From assembly GCF_051020985.1 (NCBI RefSeq), contig NC_135012.1, positions 6,264,451 through 6,328,450 on the forward strand: a stretch of DNA of 64,000 bases, written 5' to 3'. The stretch's first letter is position 1; every line of letters begins with the position of its first letter. The notes below the pieces were generated by a model. That model searched no databases. It was not told the origin of the DNA and was given only the letters and a program-made list of their open reading frames with translations. Below are positions 25,103 through 37,300 of the stretch, one piece after another. Source of the DNA: Nomia melanderi. Taxonomy: Eukaryota; Arthropoda; Insecta; Hymenoptera; Halictidae. The translations under genes and the position numbers were made by a program.

Positions 25103-27687
25103 AGTGCATTCAGCATTCCTGACGCGTGCGGGATTCCCCAGATCGTTCATTGATGACTCGCGTCTGATTCCGCGTACTCCCCCTTTCGCGAAGGGATAGA
25201 TCCTGCTCGCGACGTCATCCTGAATAGCATTGAAGATTAATGGGTAGCCATACAGTCAGATATATGAACGTACAGATGAAGATTATCTGGAACAATGTCC
25301 TCGAAAAATAAAAGGGCACCGATCCGAAAAGCGGCTGATAAAAATGACGCTCGCTATTCTATTATCTCGAATGATTTAGAGGTGATCCGTCCACTAGATC
25401 GGCGTCGGGCGGCCGTTAAATATTGTCCAACAACACCGGCATTACGCGTTTCCCTATACACCGTATCCTCCGATCTAGTCTATCGATAACATTCGTGGAT
25501 TCCATTCATCGGTAACAACAGAGGGATGACGGGTGGTTTAGCGTTGACACGGAACACCGATGGATCATCCGGAGATCGAGCACCGACGCCGGTCGCAGCC
25601 GAGTGTCGTAATTAGTCTGGAGTAAGAGGAACGTGGAGGGAAATCGCGATTCCCCCTTCTCGATCGAGTTTACCAGGTCCGACAGTCCCTACCTGCGATC
25701 ACTTTCGTGATCGAGACGTCAGTGGTTGTTTGGTCCTCGCGAAGGTACCACGGCTATCGCGACAGGTGCCATAGATGTCTCAGAGCTCGAAGATCGAGAC
25801 TCTCCGCGCGTCCCACATAGACGAAACCCTTCCTCCGGATCGGACAGCCGGTCTTCACGTCTCCAAGCATTGTTCGCTCGTCGAAGATGCGCGAGGTACG
25901 AGTCCCTACTCCAGATCTCGATCGGACTTTGCGTAACATTAAACTCAATCTTTGTACTATCCTTCGAGCGCAGCGTTTATCTGCGGTTTTAGTTTGATAA
26001 ACCATGTTCTTTATTTGGGAACTTAATGGACGCAGTTTGTTCGGCCCCCTTAGTGTATTTACACGTCGGAGAAACATTTCTTCATTCGATGGCGAGATAA
26101 GATTAGAAAATTCGTGGGAACGCCTTTTATAAGCTCGCGTGTGGTAAATTATCGGGTAATTATATGCGCGCCGTCAATGTCGACTTCCTTGGATCTCAAT
26201 ATCGCCAGGGGCTGTCGGTGAAATAATATCATCGGCCCGAGAAATAAAAGTGGACAACGCTGTATCCATAATTCGAAGCGAGTACGCGCCGAACGCATTT
26301 GGAACCGACTACTTTTTTCACGCGCGGTTTCGACGCCAAGACCGTTTCTTCGTGGATCGAGTTTGATCCACTTGATCCCCGAGTTTTTGCGCGTAGTCCT
26401 CAATTACAAGCTTTATTTGTCGACCGTTGAGACGTCCCCTGATCATCTGATCAACAGATTCCCGGTACTCGGGCGACAACGCGATGACATCGTTTCTCCC
26501 TTTACGAAATCGTCGCTCGCGGGGTTAAGCTCGATTACATAAAGCCGCTCGCACGTGAAAGTCTAGAAATATTGAATCAGAGATTCGGAACGCGACAGAA
26601 TTGGCAAATACGGGGGACGGTGTTCGAGAGCCGCTTCTCGGCCGACAAGGACGATGCGTCTGCCGTTAATCGGCAGCTATTCCAACGAACGAAATTTCAA
26701 TTCGAACGTTCAATGCACGCGCGATTCGGTTTCGGTCCGCGCGCGACTCTTGAACGAACTGATGCCGGTGGTGGTTGCCATTGATAACCGAGAAAGCGAA
26801 GGCACGGAACAATCGCTTTCGTCGTGACGTAACGACGTCCGCGGAAATAAAGAGATCTAGGTGTATAAATGAGTCGTGAAAGTAACAAAGTCCCCCTTTG
26901 TCACTTTCTTCCGTCGTTCGGACGAATTTCTCGTTGTTTTCTTTTGGCTCGGAGTTAGACGATTAGATCGGTACGGTCGTGGTGAGAAGGACGCGAGGAG
27001 CAACCGGAAGTCATTAAGGGCTTGTCAGTCGTCCAAAGGCAGGGACCATTCGCAGTATTAGCCATACGATATCGGTAATAGTATAGCCGGTCGAACCGGC
27101 TTCATTTACGCAATGAAAAACTAATAATTGCCGTCGCGCGTTAGGAACTGTCATTTGTAGATCCTTGTGGAGCAAGGATAAACGCATACATCCGCGAGAA
27201 TCTCGGTTGAGCGCGTTCGAAGATTCCATCGGTGTTTTTAAGACGAAACGATGTTGTTTAAGGACGATGACGACGAAGGAAAAGTGCGTTCAATCAACGA
27301 AATTCATCGACTAATCACGGTTCGCGATTCGCGAAGGCCGAGCCTTTCATCGGCGCGTTCTGTCGCAACGTTTGGAAATCGGATCGGTACAGCTCGGAAC
27401 AGATTGGGCTCGCGATTTTTACCATAACCCGATAGCCTGCTTCCTATGCAACGAGGATCGCGTGCCGCAATCGCACCGGGTGATCCTTGTAACGTTAGAT
27501 TGTCGTGTAACGACCGCGTTTCTGGTCGTTAGGAATGTTGCACGTTGTTTCCACGATGACGCAGCCTCGCTCGCGTGCGAAAACGATCGAAGTATGCCGT
27601 ACAAAAACAGCGGAACGCGAAACAATCGCGATACAATGGTTCGACGAAAGTCCGCGGACAACCGATAATCTAACTGAAACTACCCGT
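25103..27687. other. CpG-bearing spacer upstream of the SLC6 array
   Basis: No conserved protein is visible in any frame. Base composition is richer in CG dinucleotides (CGATCG, TCGCG) than the transposon desert to the left. Several 60-110-codon frames overlap on both strands, as expected of CG-rich non-coding DNA. The first exon of the SLC6 gene that begins visibly at 28403 should lie in or near here, but I could not identify it. Confidence 0.5.
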
Positions 27688-28171
27688 TTAACTGTTTGCG
27701 CTCGGGAGGTGACTTTCGGTCACTATTTGATTCGATGCAACCAAACTATGAAGTTGAATATTTCAAATCAACACGTTGTATGCCATGGGGGTAACCGGTG
27801 GACTCCCAAACAAATCGAATTGCTGCAATTCACTCAATTAAACGACGATTATTTAGAAATATTTCTATATTATAAATAATGCTACCTAATGTGGTGATAT
27901 TCACCTAGATAAATGTGCAATTATAATAACGCAATTCAATCAAGTGATTTACTATTATATTATTTCCATTTTGTGTATTTTGCTATATGAAATCGTGCGT
28001 CGTTTAACGTGTCAAACTCTGTATTGCTACGTGAAATATTGATGTAAAACACCTTTGTTGACTTCATTTATCTATGGATTACTATTGAATTCGTTTCAAA
28101 CGATATAGCCTGTATCTCGTCAGAAAGCGTTGAATCTTCCCATTGAAAAACTTTTGAGCGCGAAGGGTTAA
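27688..28171. mobile_element. TTAA-flanked element with a family A copy nested inside
   Basis: Termini after TTAA are CTGTTTGCGCTC and, on the minus strand, CCCTTCGCGCTC (9 of 12). The ends resemble those of the element at 23400-23838, so both may belong to one family. A family A element is inserted at 27768-28015. Confidence 0.55.
27768..28015. mobile_element. Family A miniature element, inverted copy, flanked by TCAA
   Basis: Read on the minus strand it matches 23158-23403 along most of its length (GCACGATT, AGCAAAATA, ACAAAATGGA, TTGATTGAATTGC, and the GGGGGT..CCGGTGGACTCCC block). Both flanks are TCAA in the same direction instead of TTAA, consistent with a duplicated variant target. Confidence 0.75.
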
Positions 28172-28402
28172 AACTATCCGTTGCATGTCTGTTTCATGCC
28201 AACTATTTCTCTATCGCTTAATTATCCCGAGTGAACGAACCGTGACGCTAAACAACTCATTTCTCTGTATAACCGTTCTTATTGTCGTGTCCAAGGCCGC
28301 TTTCCGAAGTTTGCGTTACGCGAGTAAAGCCATGCGTTGCTTCACCCGCGCCGAGGTTCGTCCTGCACGGAATCGCTTCGCAACGAATTCATTTTCTTCC
28401 AG

Positions 28403-31400
28403 CATGGTAGAGAAAACGCGGCGTTCGTGGGAGACGATGGCCTCGCGGCGTCCAATTTCCAGAAACGGGACGAGAACGGCGTCACGCGGAAGGTAACTCT
28501 CGCTGATCATCCATCTCATTCTTTCGCGAGCTACCTACGGGCAGTTTGAAATTCTTTAGAATTTTCTAGGTGCACGGGAACAAAGATACCTTCAATTTCC
28601 AATATGGGGAGTACGATTGCGGCCAGGACGATCGCAAATCGCCGGTCTCTCTGTCGGTCCCGGAAGAAATGGTACGTCCCTTTACGTTATCGAATCCTCG
28701 CGTTGTTTCGCGCAATTAATGCGAATTAACGATACGCAAATGGCGCGGCGAAGACCATCGCGGAGAACGGCAAGGAGAGAGCAACGTGGAACAACGGCGT
28801 AGAATTTTTAATGTCCTGCATCGCTATGTCGATCGGTCTGGGGAACGTTTGGAGGTTCCCGTTCACGGCCTACGAAAACGGCGGCGGTGTTTTCCTGATA
28901 CCGTACATCATCGTTCTCTTCATCGTCGGCAAGCCTTTCTATTATCTGGAGATGATAATGGGACAGTTTTGCAGCAGGTCATCGGTGAAAATGTGGGCGG
29001 CAGGTGCGACTTCACTTTTACCCCTGATCACCTAAAATTTATTTCAACAGATCAATCAATGGAATATAATAGATTAACACGTTGACTGCCACGGTGGTCA
29101 CCGATGACCGGAGTTATTATTAATTAGAATAAGAAACTTGATTTTAAATAAAAATATTTAGTAACATAAGTAGCTTGATCATAGCGTAACATGACTACCG
29201 TGATACTAAACCGCTAATAATTATATTCAATATCATTTGCCTTTGTTATTAACACTTGAACTACCAAGAATTTAATACGATTAATATGTAATCCCTACAA
29301 AGATTGTAACAATAGATTATCTCCAGTTTCTTCAGACATTTATTATAGTATTCAAATAAAACTATTTATTTTCAAGATCATTTCAAATATTGAATGCTTT
29401 TAAAATATCAATAATTGCGAAACAAAAGAATCGAAACCAGTCATTTTAACTGGTACGGTAGTTCTATTGTTAAAGAATAAGTATTACTATTCAAAACGCT
29501 GGAAATTCTCGTGGCAGTCAACGCGTTAAACGAAGATTCTCCCGATCGTTTCACAGTACCAGGATTTCGTGGCGTTGGCTGGGCCCAAATGTTCTCAATG
29601 CTCGCCGTGGGTACTTACTATTGCTCTCTGATGTCTGTCACTCTCTTCTATTTATTCGCAAGCTTCCAATCGATACTTCCTTGGTCCACGTGCCTCGAAC
29701 AGTGGGGAGACAACTGCGTTGATTCAGGAAAATCCGAGAATGCCACTAAACGGAACGGTACGAGCATGGTTAGTTCCGCGGAACTCTATTTTCGGTAAGC
29801 TGTTCCGTCCCCCTGATCTCTCTAAACAAAACGTCTGCTTATATAAAATCTTTAAACCTGTTCCTTCAGGAGAATAGTGTTGAAAGAGAAGCAGAGCATC
29901 GACGATGGTATCGGCGCACCGGATTGGAAGCTGACGGTCTGCCTGTTAATCTCGTGGCTCTGCATATTCGGCGTTCTAGCGCGCGGAGTGAAGACTTCGG
30001 GAAAAGCGGCGTATTTTCTCGCCATTTTTCCGTATGTGGTCATGATCAGTTTACTGGTCCGAGCTGTAACCCTCGAGGGAGCCGTGAATGGAATCATTTT
30101 CTTCATCAAGCCGGATTGGTCGAAGCTGTTCGACGCGAACGTTTGGTACGCTGCCGTCACCCAGTGTTTCTTCTCGTTGTCGGTGTGCTTCGGCGGTGTC
30201 GTCATGTACTCCTCCTACAACAATTTCAGGCACAACATATACAGGTGTTAAATCGCGTTAGTGAGTGATCTATGTTTATCTCGGATGAGAGAACTCCAAT
30301 TTTTTAGGGACGTAATAGTGGTGACCACATTGGACACGTTCACCAGCCTGATGGCAGGCTTCACGATTTTCGGTATACTGGGTAACCTGGCCCACGAACT
30401 GGGCACGGAAGACATCGGCAACGTCGTTCGCGGTGGGACCGGTCTCGCTTTTGTCTCTTACCCCGACGCTATCGCGAAATTCAACGTTCTACCTCAGGTG
30501 AGACGCAGACACTTGCCCCTCAATTAGACCAGTGGTCGGCACGTACAGTGCGATTGAAACTTCGTGTCCCATGCGCAGAAACCCTCAATTGCAATTCTCA
30601 ATCAGATTGAGGACGTTTTTAGCAAAGGCCAGCTCAGGAGTACCCTAATTAAGTTAATAATAATGTACCTACCTGCATAGTTTAAGTTTAAAAAATTTGG
30701 CTCTCAAAAGAAATTTCAATCGTACTGTTGACATTTGGCTCTGTTGACTAATGGGTTTGCCGACCACTGGACTGGACGAACCGTTCAAGAACCTTTGCAG
30801 GATACGCTGAAAAGTAAAAGAGACCGTAGTCCATAGAAACGTGTATAAGTAAACGCAAACCAGAAGCGAATACGACTCGGATGTTATTGTTGTATCGCAT
30901 GCAAATTAATACGAGGCGTTCAGGGTGATCGAGATACGTTGAAGGATCGATCGCGCATCGACCAGATTATAGTTTGAGCGTCACCTCGAGGTGATCCAGA
31001 TTCCAATCTTCTCCGAACGAACTATCGCAACATTTCTACGGTTGTTCGCAGCTCTTTTCCGTGTTGTTCTTCTTGATGCTCTACGTCCTCGGCATTGGAA
31101 GCGCCATCGCTATCGCGGGGGCCGTTATCACGATCATAAGCGATCAATTTCCACACTGGAAGTACTTTTACATAGTGGCTGGTACCGTTTCCGGGGGATT
31201 TCTCGCTGGAACCATTTATTGTACACCTGTAAGTAGAATCACTCGTCGACGATCGTATTCACTGTATCATTAGAAACAATAAGAAATTATGTATCTTTGA
31301 ACTTTACAAAGGGCGGACAATTCATCTTGGAACTAGTCGATTACTATGGCGGCTCTTTCATCATCTTCATATTAGCCACTCTCGAGATTACTGGTATCTT

Positions 31401-32016
31401 CTGGGTGTACGGCTTGGAAAATTTCGTAGACGATGTGGAGTACATGTTGAGAAGAAGACCGTCCATGTATTGGAGGCTGTGTTGGGCCGTCATCACTCCT
31501 GTTTTGCTGGCTGTGATCTTAGTTTACACGTTGGTCACTCTGACGCCTGTTACTTACAGCGGTATTTCGTATCCTAAGAGTGCACACGGTACGTACAGTT
31601 TCAAAGCAGCGCGATGGCATAGTTCTTTTTAGTGTTCCGATTCACGTTGTTTTGTTAAATAAAATTGTAGCTGCTGGATGGACTCTTTGCGTGTTTGGGG
31701 CACTGCAAGTTCCTTTCTGGTTCATCTATACCGTAATGTCCAATAAAGGATCGAAGCTAGTTGAGGTAGGAAGAATCATTGTTCGCTGGATCATTGGTCC
31801 ATAAGTTTCTAAAATAAATTAAAGATTCATTTTCTCGCGCAGAGGATCGGGTCGGCTTTCAGTCCGTCCTCGGATTGGGGACCCAAGAACGCCGCGGAGC
31901 TGGCCTCCTGGCGCGAATTTAAGGAAACTAAACGGAAAATCCGCGAGAAACGAGAGTGCTCGAGATTTAAGCAGTTCATTTACGTGGCACTCTGCATGGA
32001 GGATAAACTCGCGTGA
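28403..32016 (+). CDS. SLC6 nutrient amino acid transporter, gene 1 (first exon not found)
   Basis: Sodium-coupled plasma-membrane transporter of the insect nutrient amino acid transporter group of SLC6; substrate not predictable here. Exons: 28403-28492, 28570-28671, 28754-29003, 29557-29794, 29870-30244, 30308-30497, 31052-31228, 31312-31588, 31671-31765, 31843-32016; 655 visible residues, with an initiator exon still missing. TM1 has SIGLGNVWRFPFTAYENGGG, which holds sodium- and substrate-contact residues. Extracellular loop 2 has a Cys pair (STCLEQWGDNC) and Asn-X-Ser/Thr sites. TM6 has VWYAAVTQCFFSLSVCFGG; TM8 has TTLDTFTSLMAGFTIFGILG. The N-terminus has an ENAAFVGD motif like GHQNPAFVAD of gene 2. 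The acceptor at 28753 was chosen by phase and is the weakest junction. The intron after 29003 holds nested TTAA elements; the intron after 30497 holds a hAT-like MITE. Confidence 0.92.
29074..29529. mobile_element. TTAA-flanked element, family B, within SLC6 gene 1 intron
   Basis: TTAA on both sides. The termini CACGTTGACTGCCACG and, on the minus strand, CGCGTTGACTGCCACG match at 15 of 16 positions. It lies wholly within the intron 29004-29556, and its right boundary is 27 bp before the next exon. A family C element is nested at 29249-29473. Confidence 0.85.
29249..29473. mobile_element. TTAA-flanked element, family C short copy, nested
   Basis: Termini after TTAA are CACTTGAACTACC and, on the minus strand, CAATAGAACTACC (10 of 13). 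Its interior matches the left part of the element at 24425 (TAGATTATC, TTCTTCAGACATT, ATTTTCAA, GAAACCAGTCATTTT), so the family is dispersed. Confidence 0.8.
30530..30769. mobile_element. hAT-like MITE in SLC6 gene 1 intron
   Basis: Terminal repeats are CAGTGGTCGGCA at both ends, the CAGNG-type start known for hAT transposons. Inner blocks extend the symmetry (left ACAGTGCGATTGAAACTTC; right, on the minus strand, ACAGTACGATTGAAATTTC). The flanking octamers AATTAGAC and GACTGGAC differ only by three transitions, which fits a decayed 8-bp target duplication. Non-coding, 240 bp. Confidence 0.75.
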
Positions 32017-32432
32017 TATGGCAGTCTTAAAAGCCATCGGCGTATCTTTTTCACGAAGATTTTTTCTATTTTTTACGAAGTAGTTTTGTACCTTTAGACT
32101 GAAAGAAGCACTCTCGAAGAAGATGGACGCCTTTGAGCATCGGAGCGTTCACTTTACCGAGTACTTAAGAAACTGACGAGCCTCTGGAAGGACGGAAATA
32201 GTTGCCAGACGTCCATCGTCTTCGTTATGTGTCGATCGACGAGCACGACGGATCACAGTATTTATTTGCAAGCCAATGAACTGTGTTGCTACATAGTTTC
32301 TGTGACTTCTATCGACGCAAGAACGTATTTATAAAGCAAATAAACTCACGCATTTATTTATCTACATTGCTATTCGTTTTTGTACTACCAGTAGATTTCG
32401 CACAGCTGCAAATCTTAAATAGATTCGGAAGT

Positions 32433-33059
32433 TCAATGGTGATCAATAAAGTCCTCATCATTCTCAAATTCTTTTTCTTCTTCTTCTTCTTCTTCTCCTT
32501 CTTCTTCTTCTTCGTGTGCGCTAGTGATTAACTTCTCCTTCACTTCTTTCTCCTAAAATGATCTCAATATTTAACATTGTTCTATTTAGAAATACGAAAT
32601 AATACAGACTTTTGATTCGAGTCTCCTTCGTTCGATCGCTAATTCCAGTTCAAGTTCCTTCCGCCTTTTTCCTCGTTCCTCGCATACCTAAATCATAATG
32701 TATAGGTGTTGCACTTCAAATTCACCTTCTTGCAAATCAAATTCATTTTCTTGCAAATAAAGTACTTCTACATGTACATTTTATTTAAAAGAAAACATCA
32801 AATGTTAATTAGTTAGTAATAAACCAAAAAATTTCATTACAAAGAGGTGTATTACATATTTATTTATAAGTAATTACCAATTCATTAAAGTTGGCACATA
32901 TTACGTATATAATTCATATAATTACATATAATTATGTAGATTCAAAGTGTGAATATGAAAATTACATACGAAACCTGTGCAGGTCATTTTTACACACAAC
33001 CTAGTCTATAATGCATAACGCATTCATATAACTAATTAATATTTAATATTTTTTTAAAT

Positions 33060-33110
<51 letters not shown>

Positions 33111-33910
33111 AACTTGATTTGCAAAATGGTAAATTTGGAGTGCAAAGCTTACATGCATCGAGTAGACGGTAGACGTTAAAACCGATAGAATAAAAACGAA
33201 CCTTATAATTTAACAGCCAGTGCCCGAGATACTCAATCGGATCGGAGGGTTTCTTAGCAACGATCTCTCGAACAGCGCGCGACAAAGGTTCGCTCAAGTG
33301 GTTTTTCAAATAAATTCCATCCGGTGACAAATATTCATCGGAAGACGAAGGCGGAGACACAGAGGAGTCGATTTCTTCTCGGTTCTTAGCTTCAAGGACC
33401 CACAATTCTCCAAGCTCATCAATGTCCTTCGCCGAGAAACCCATCGCTTTCAGCAATCTAAACGAAAACGTGACATTTAAAGTTCACACAATTATGTCAC
33501 AGGCATTTCTTCCGTTTCTCCACCTGACAAATTCATCTGTGAAGCCTACTTCCAACAAGCTTGCGATCAGACTCTCACTAACCGATCTACCTCTCAGAAA
33601 CTTTATAATTTCTTCTCGAGGAACTAACGCAGCATGAGAAATCTCTGCTTTCTCCAACTCCATAACGACAGCTAATTTATTTAGAGCCTTGAACTGCCGT
33701 ATTCGCGTCGCAACCCAAACTTCACTGCACTTCGGACGGTCGATCGAATGTTTCCTAAAAACGCGTATATCGTTACGCGTAAATATATTATTCTGCGATA
33801 TTACTGACGACCTCGATAACAATTAGATACGCATTGTTACACTTTGAAACCTCTTGATCGGTAGAATAATTTTTCACCGATTGGGACAGTCCGTTTTCCA
33901 TCCTTCCCAT
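32433..33910 (-). CDS. Dpy-30-domain protein with acidic C-terminal tail
   Basis: Exons in transcript order: 33910-33843 (tentative), 33754-33524, 33457-33202, 32687-32610, 32552-32433; about 250 residues. The Dpy-30 dimerisation motif is AVREIVAKKPSDPIEYLGHW, followed by a charged helix (RGKRRKELELELAIERRR) and a Glu-rich tail ending FENDEDFIDHH. The tail's poly-Glu is written by a GAA (TTC on +) microsatellite. The order Dpy-30 motif then Arg/Glu helix resembles DYDC1/DYDC2, and Dpy-30 helices dock proteins in sperm radial spokes or COMPASS. The N-terminal half (REEIIKFLRGRSVSESLIAS, LLKAMGFSAKDIDEL) is unfamiliar. If the tentative first exon is wrong, an internal Met at 33663 is an alternative start. 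Lies on the opposite strand between SLC6 genes 1 and 2. Confidence 0.7.
33063..33106. repeat. (AT)n microsatellite
   Basis: About 22 uninterrupted AT units in the intron of the Dpy-30-domain gene (between exons 33457-33202 and 32687-32610). Confidence 0.95.
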
Positions 33911-34378
33911 CCTCCTCGGTGTGAAGACGATCCTCGTATTCTCCGATCGCGGCGATTGCCGTATTGGCCACGGAAATGTTAATGAAAAACCTCGATCGAT
34001 GACAGATCGGAAATATCAATCATCCGGGATTGCGTGGTTCGCGTTATCCGTGTGCCGGATCGGAATGTGGCCCGGTGCAAATGCTCTTTTCCTGTGCGGC
34101 GAATAACATTAATAATATTGTACCAGCTAGATGAGTTCCTTATCGGATCGAGTGTACAGAATTGCAGTATAATCTAAATGTTGGAATCTCGGTAGCCTTA
34201 TCGCCAAGGTTTTTTGAGTGCCCGTGGGGTGAGCACAGTATCGGCACACATTTCCTCATATAAAGAGCCCGCGCGTGATGTCGATCGCTTAATCACGCGG
34301 GCAAACCGATCGATTCACCGTACCGATCCATTCTCTCCAACAACCCTTTCGTTTCTTCACGTCGAACGTCGAGTTTAC

Positions 34379-37300
34379 ATGGAAATGGTGAGTAACAGTG
34401 CACGTTCATTTTTTTTCACGAACAAGTTCACCGTAAAAACTGTCAGCTCGGATATTCGACGATTCGAACGAACTTTCCTTCGCCGGACGCGATAATCGGT
34501 GTCATTACTGTTGTAGAATTTCTAATGAGATGTTTACAAAGCGTTTCCAATTCGTATCAGTAAAGCTGCATTTTTACCGTTATGCAGGAGCGTCCATAAA
34601 TCAAGACTCGCGACCCGACTTACCGTTCAACTTTATCGAATTCGATAAACTTCTGTCGCCTTAGGAGTTTCTTATAAATTTTCGTCGGAGGATAACGCTT
34701 GGAGTACGTAGCCTCGGATTGGGTACCTTTTCGTCGCGTAGCCAATGAAACCCCGAACAATACCGGAAGAGATAAACGATCTGAATCGTATTTTTGAGGG
34801 AGACACCCGCGATAGAGAGATTTTACTCACGCGATAAGAACCGGTGCGAGCTCCGTAAAGAGCTTAAAGCTTATTGCCGCGCTATCTCGAACGCCCAGAA
34901 TCTCTCAATCTACGACATAAACGTCCGGTCCGATAAAACTGATCAATGCCACGCGTTTTTTTTCTGCAGAACAATGAAATGCAGCGTGGACATCAAAATC
35001 CAGCGTTCGTCGCGGATGAAACGGAATACGAGGCTGGCTACAGGAAGCACAGGGAATCGGAAGTGGAGGAGATCGAAACGAGGGGCACATGGAACAACAG
35101 CATAGAGTTCCTGATGTCCTGTATCGCCATGTCCATCGGGTTCGGCAATATCTGGAGGTTCCCGTTCACGGCGTACGAAAACGGGGGCGGTGTTTTCCTC
35201 ATACCTTACATCATCGTGTTGTTTCTCGTCGGGAAACCGTTCTACTATTTGGAAATGATAATAGGACAGTTCTCTTCGTCATCGTTCATCAGGGTGTGGA
35301 ACGTGTCCCCTGCATTTGTCGGTATTTATCGCTGATAAAGTCTAGAATCTCGAATATCATCGGTGGTTTTCCTACTATAATTGTTGACTCGAGTGCACGT
35401 TAATCCTCTCAGGCGTTGGCTGGGCTCAATTCTATTCGACCATCGCTTTGATGACTTACTACAGCTCACTGATGTCTTTGACGCTGTATTTTTTAATCGC
35501 GTCCTTCTCCGCCGAGCTGCCCTGGTCGAAATGTAGGGAAGAATGGGGTAAATACTGCGTGGATTCTGGCCACAAAGTGAACAATAACGGTAGTACCTTC
35601 GACGCTGGACCCGGAACAGCCAGCGCGTTTCATCTGTTGAGCGACGAGCAGTACAGAAGCTCGGCCGAATACTACTTTACGTAAGTCAGCATTTTGACTC
35701 GGGCAGTATATACTCGCGTTTGGGTTACGGGACATTGTTATCCATTTCAGAAAGGTTGTTCTCCAGGAGAAGGACAGTATCGCCGATGGAATAGGGTTGC
35801 CGGATTGGAGTTTGACTCTCTGTCTGCTAGTTAGTTGGCTCTCGGTGACTCTGGTTACTTCCCAGGGGGTGAAAAGTTCGGGGAAAGCTTCCTACTTCCT
35901 CGCGATTTTCCCCTACATCATTTTGATCTGCCTCCTGATCAGAGCGGTGACCCTCGAGGGCGCTGGAACCGGTATCTTGTACTTCATCACGCCTAAATGG
36001 TCGAAACTTTTGGACCCGTCGGTCTGGTACGCCGCCGTGACTCAATGCTTCTTCTCTCTTTCCGTTTGTTTCGGATCTATCATCACCTATTCGTCGCACA
36101 ATGACTTTAAGCACAACATATACAGGTGAAATGCAAGCTACCGCTGCGGTTCGCGTCTAGAGAGAACTAATTCAATAGTATTACGTACTATCTTAGAGAC
36201 GTGATGATCGTGACTAGTCTCGACACGGTGACGAGCCTAATAGCGGGTTGCACGATTTTTGGAATTCTTGGGAATCTCGCGCACGAGATGAACGCGACGG
36301 ACATTAACAAAGTGGTCAAGTCTGGCGCTGGTTTGGCGTTTGTCTCCTATCCCGATGCTATCGCGAAATTCTCTTTCCTGCCACAGGTAGCGTACGCAAA
36401 TTTCGAACATTGAACGTTAAATCAAAATACGCGCCTGCAAAGTATTTATGTACTTCCACAGCTGTTCGCGGTTTTATTTTTCGTGATGATGTTTGTCTTG
36501 GGGGTCGGCAGTATCGTGGGAATGGTGTCCGGTGTAGTCTGCGCCTTGAAGGAGAAGCTACCCAACCTGAAGTTCTGGCAGATCGTACTTCCAGTGTGTC
36601 TAGTGGGATTTTCTGTCAGCACGATATACGTGACACCGGTAGGCGAATGGAATTTTCATTAATTTTACAATAATTAGAATGAATCCGTTGAATGGTACAC
36701 AATGTAACAATAACAGATGAATGTACTTACGTCGTGTATCTGTAACGAACTCGCGTTAACCGTTTGAGTGCCGCGATCGCGCTTCTCAGTAACTATATCT
36801 AAAAGTGCCAGCCTATCGGTTAGTAGAATCAAATTAAATTTATTTATTTGTTTTCCTTCTAATTACTTACTTTAATTTCTGTTGTTACCTGCTTAGACAT
36901 GGAACGATCGCGTTATTTACAATATTTTTATATAAAAATAGAAAAGCGTAATTCAGTCTCTGTACTGAAACGAAAGGAGCGCGATCGCGCCGCTCGGCAC
37001 ATTTCGACCGGGTTTTTGCAAAGTCCGATGACACTCAAACGGATCATTATATCAACAATACTGTATCAACTACAGAAGATTGGACCTCGATGTTTTCAGT
37101 CGATCGTCGAGATCTATATTTCGGAGATATTCGTTATCGATGTGTTTCAGCAGTACCGCGTCATTCGGTCGACTGATATGTCAATGTTCTATCAAAAAAA
37201 AAAACAGATCATGATAACAAGAAGCGCCATGGATGACGTTAATCCCGGGCACGGTTACGTATGCCGGTGTATTTCAAATAATTCAGATATTTTACAGTTG

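Noticed and set aside
24867..25199. 110-codon frame on + in the transposon desert
   Set aside because: It crosses the right boundary of a TTAA element and has no recognisable domain.
28317..28402. Possible first exon of SLC6 gene 1 just upstream of 28403
   Set aside because: Several ATG and GT combinations exist but none is clearly better; the exon at 28403 has a good acceptor, so the start exon is left unassigned.
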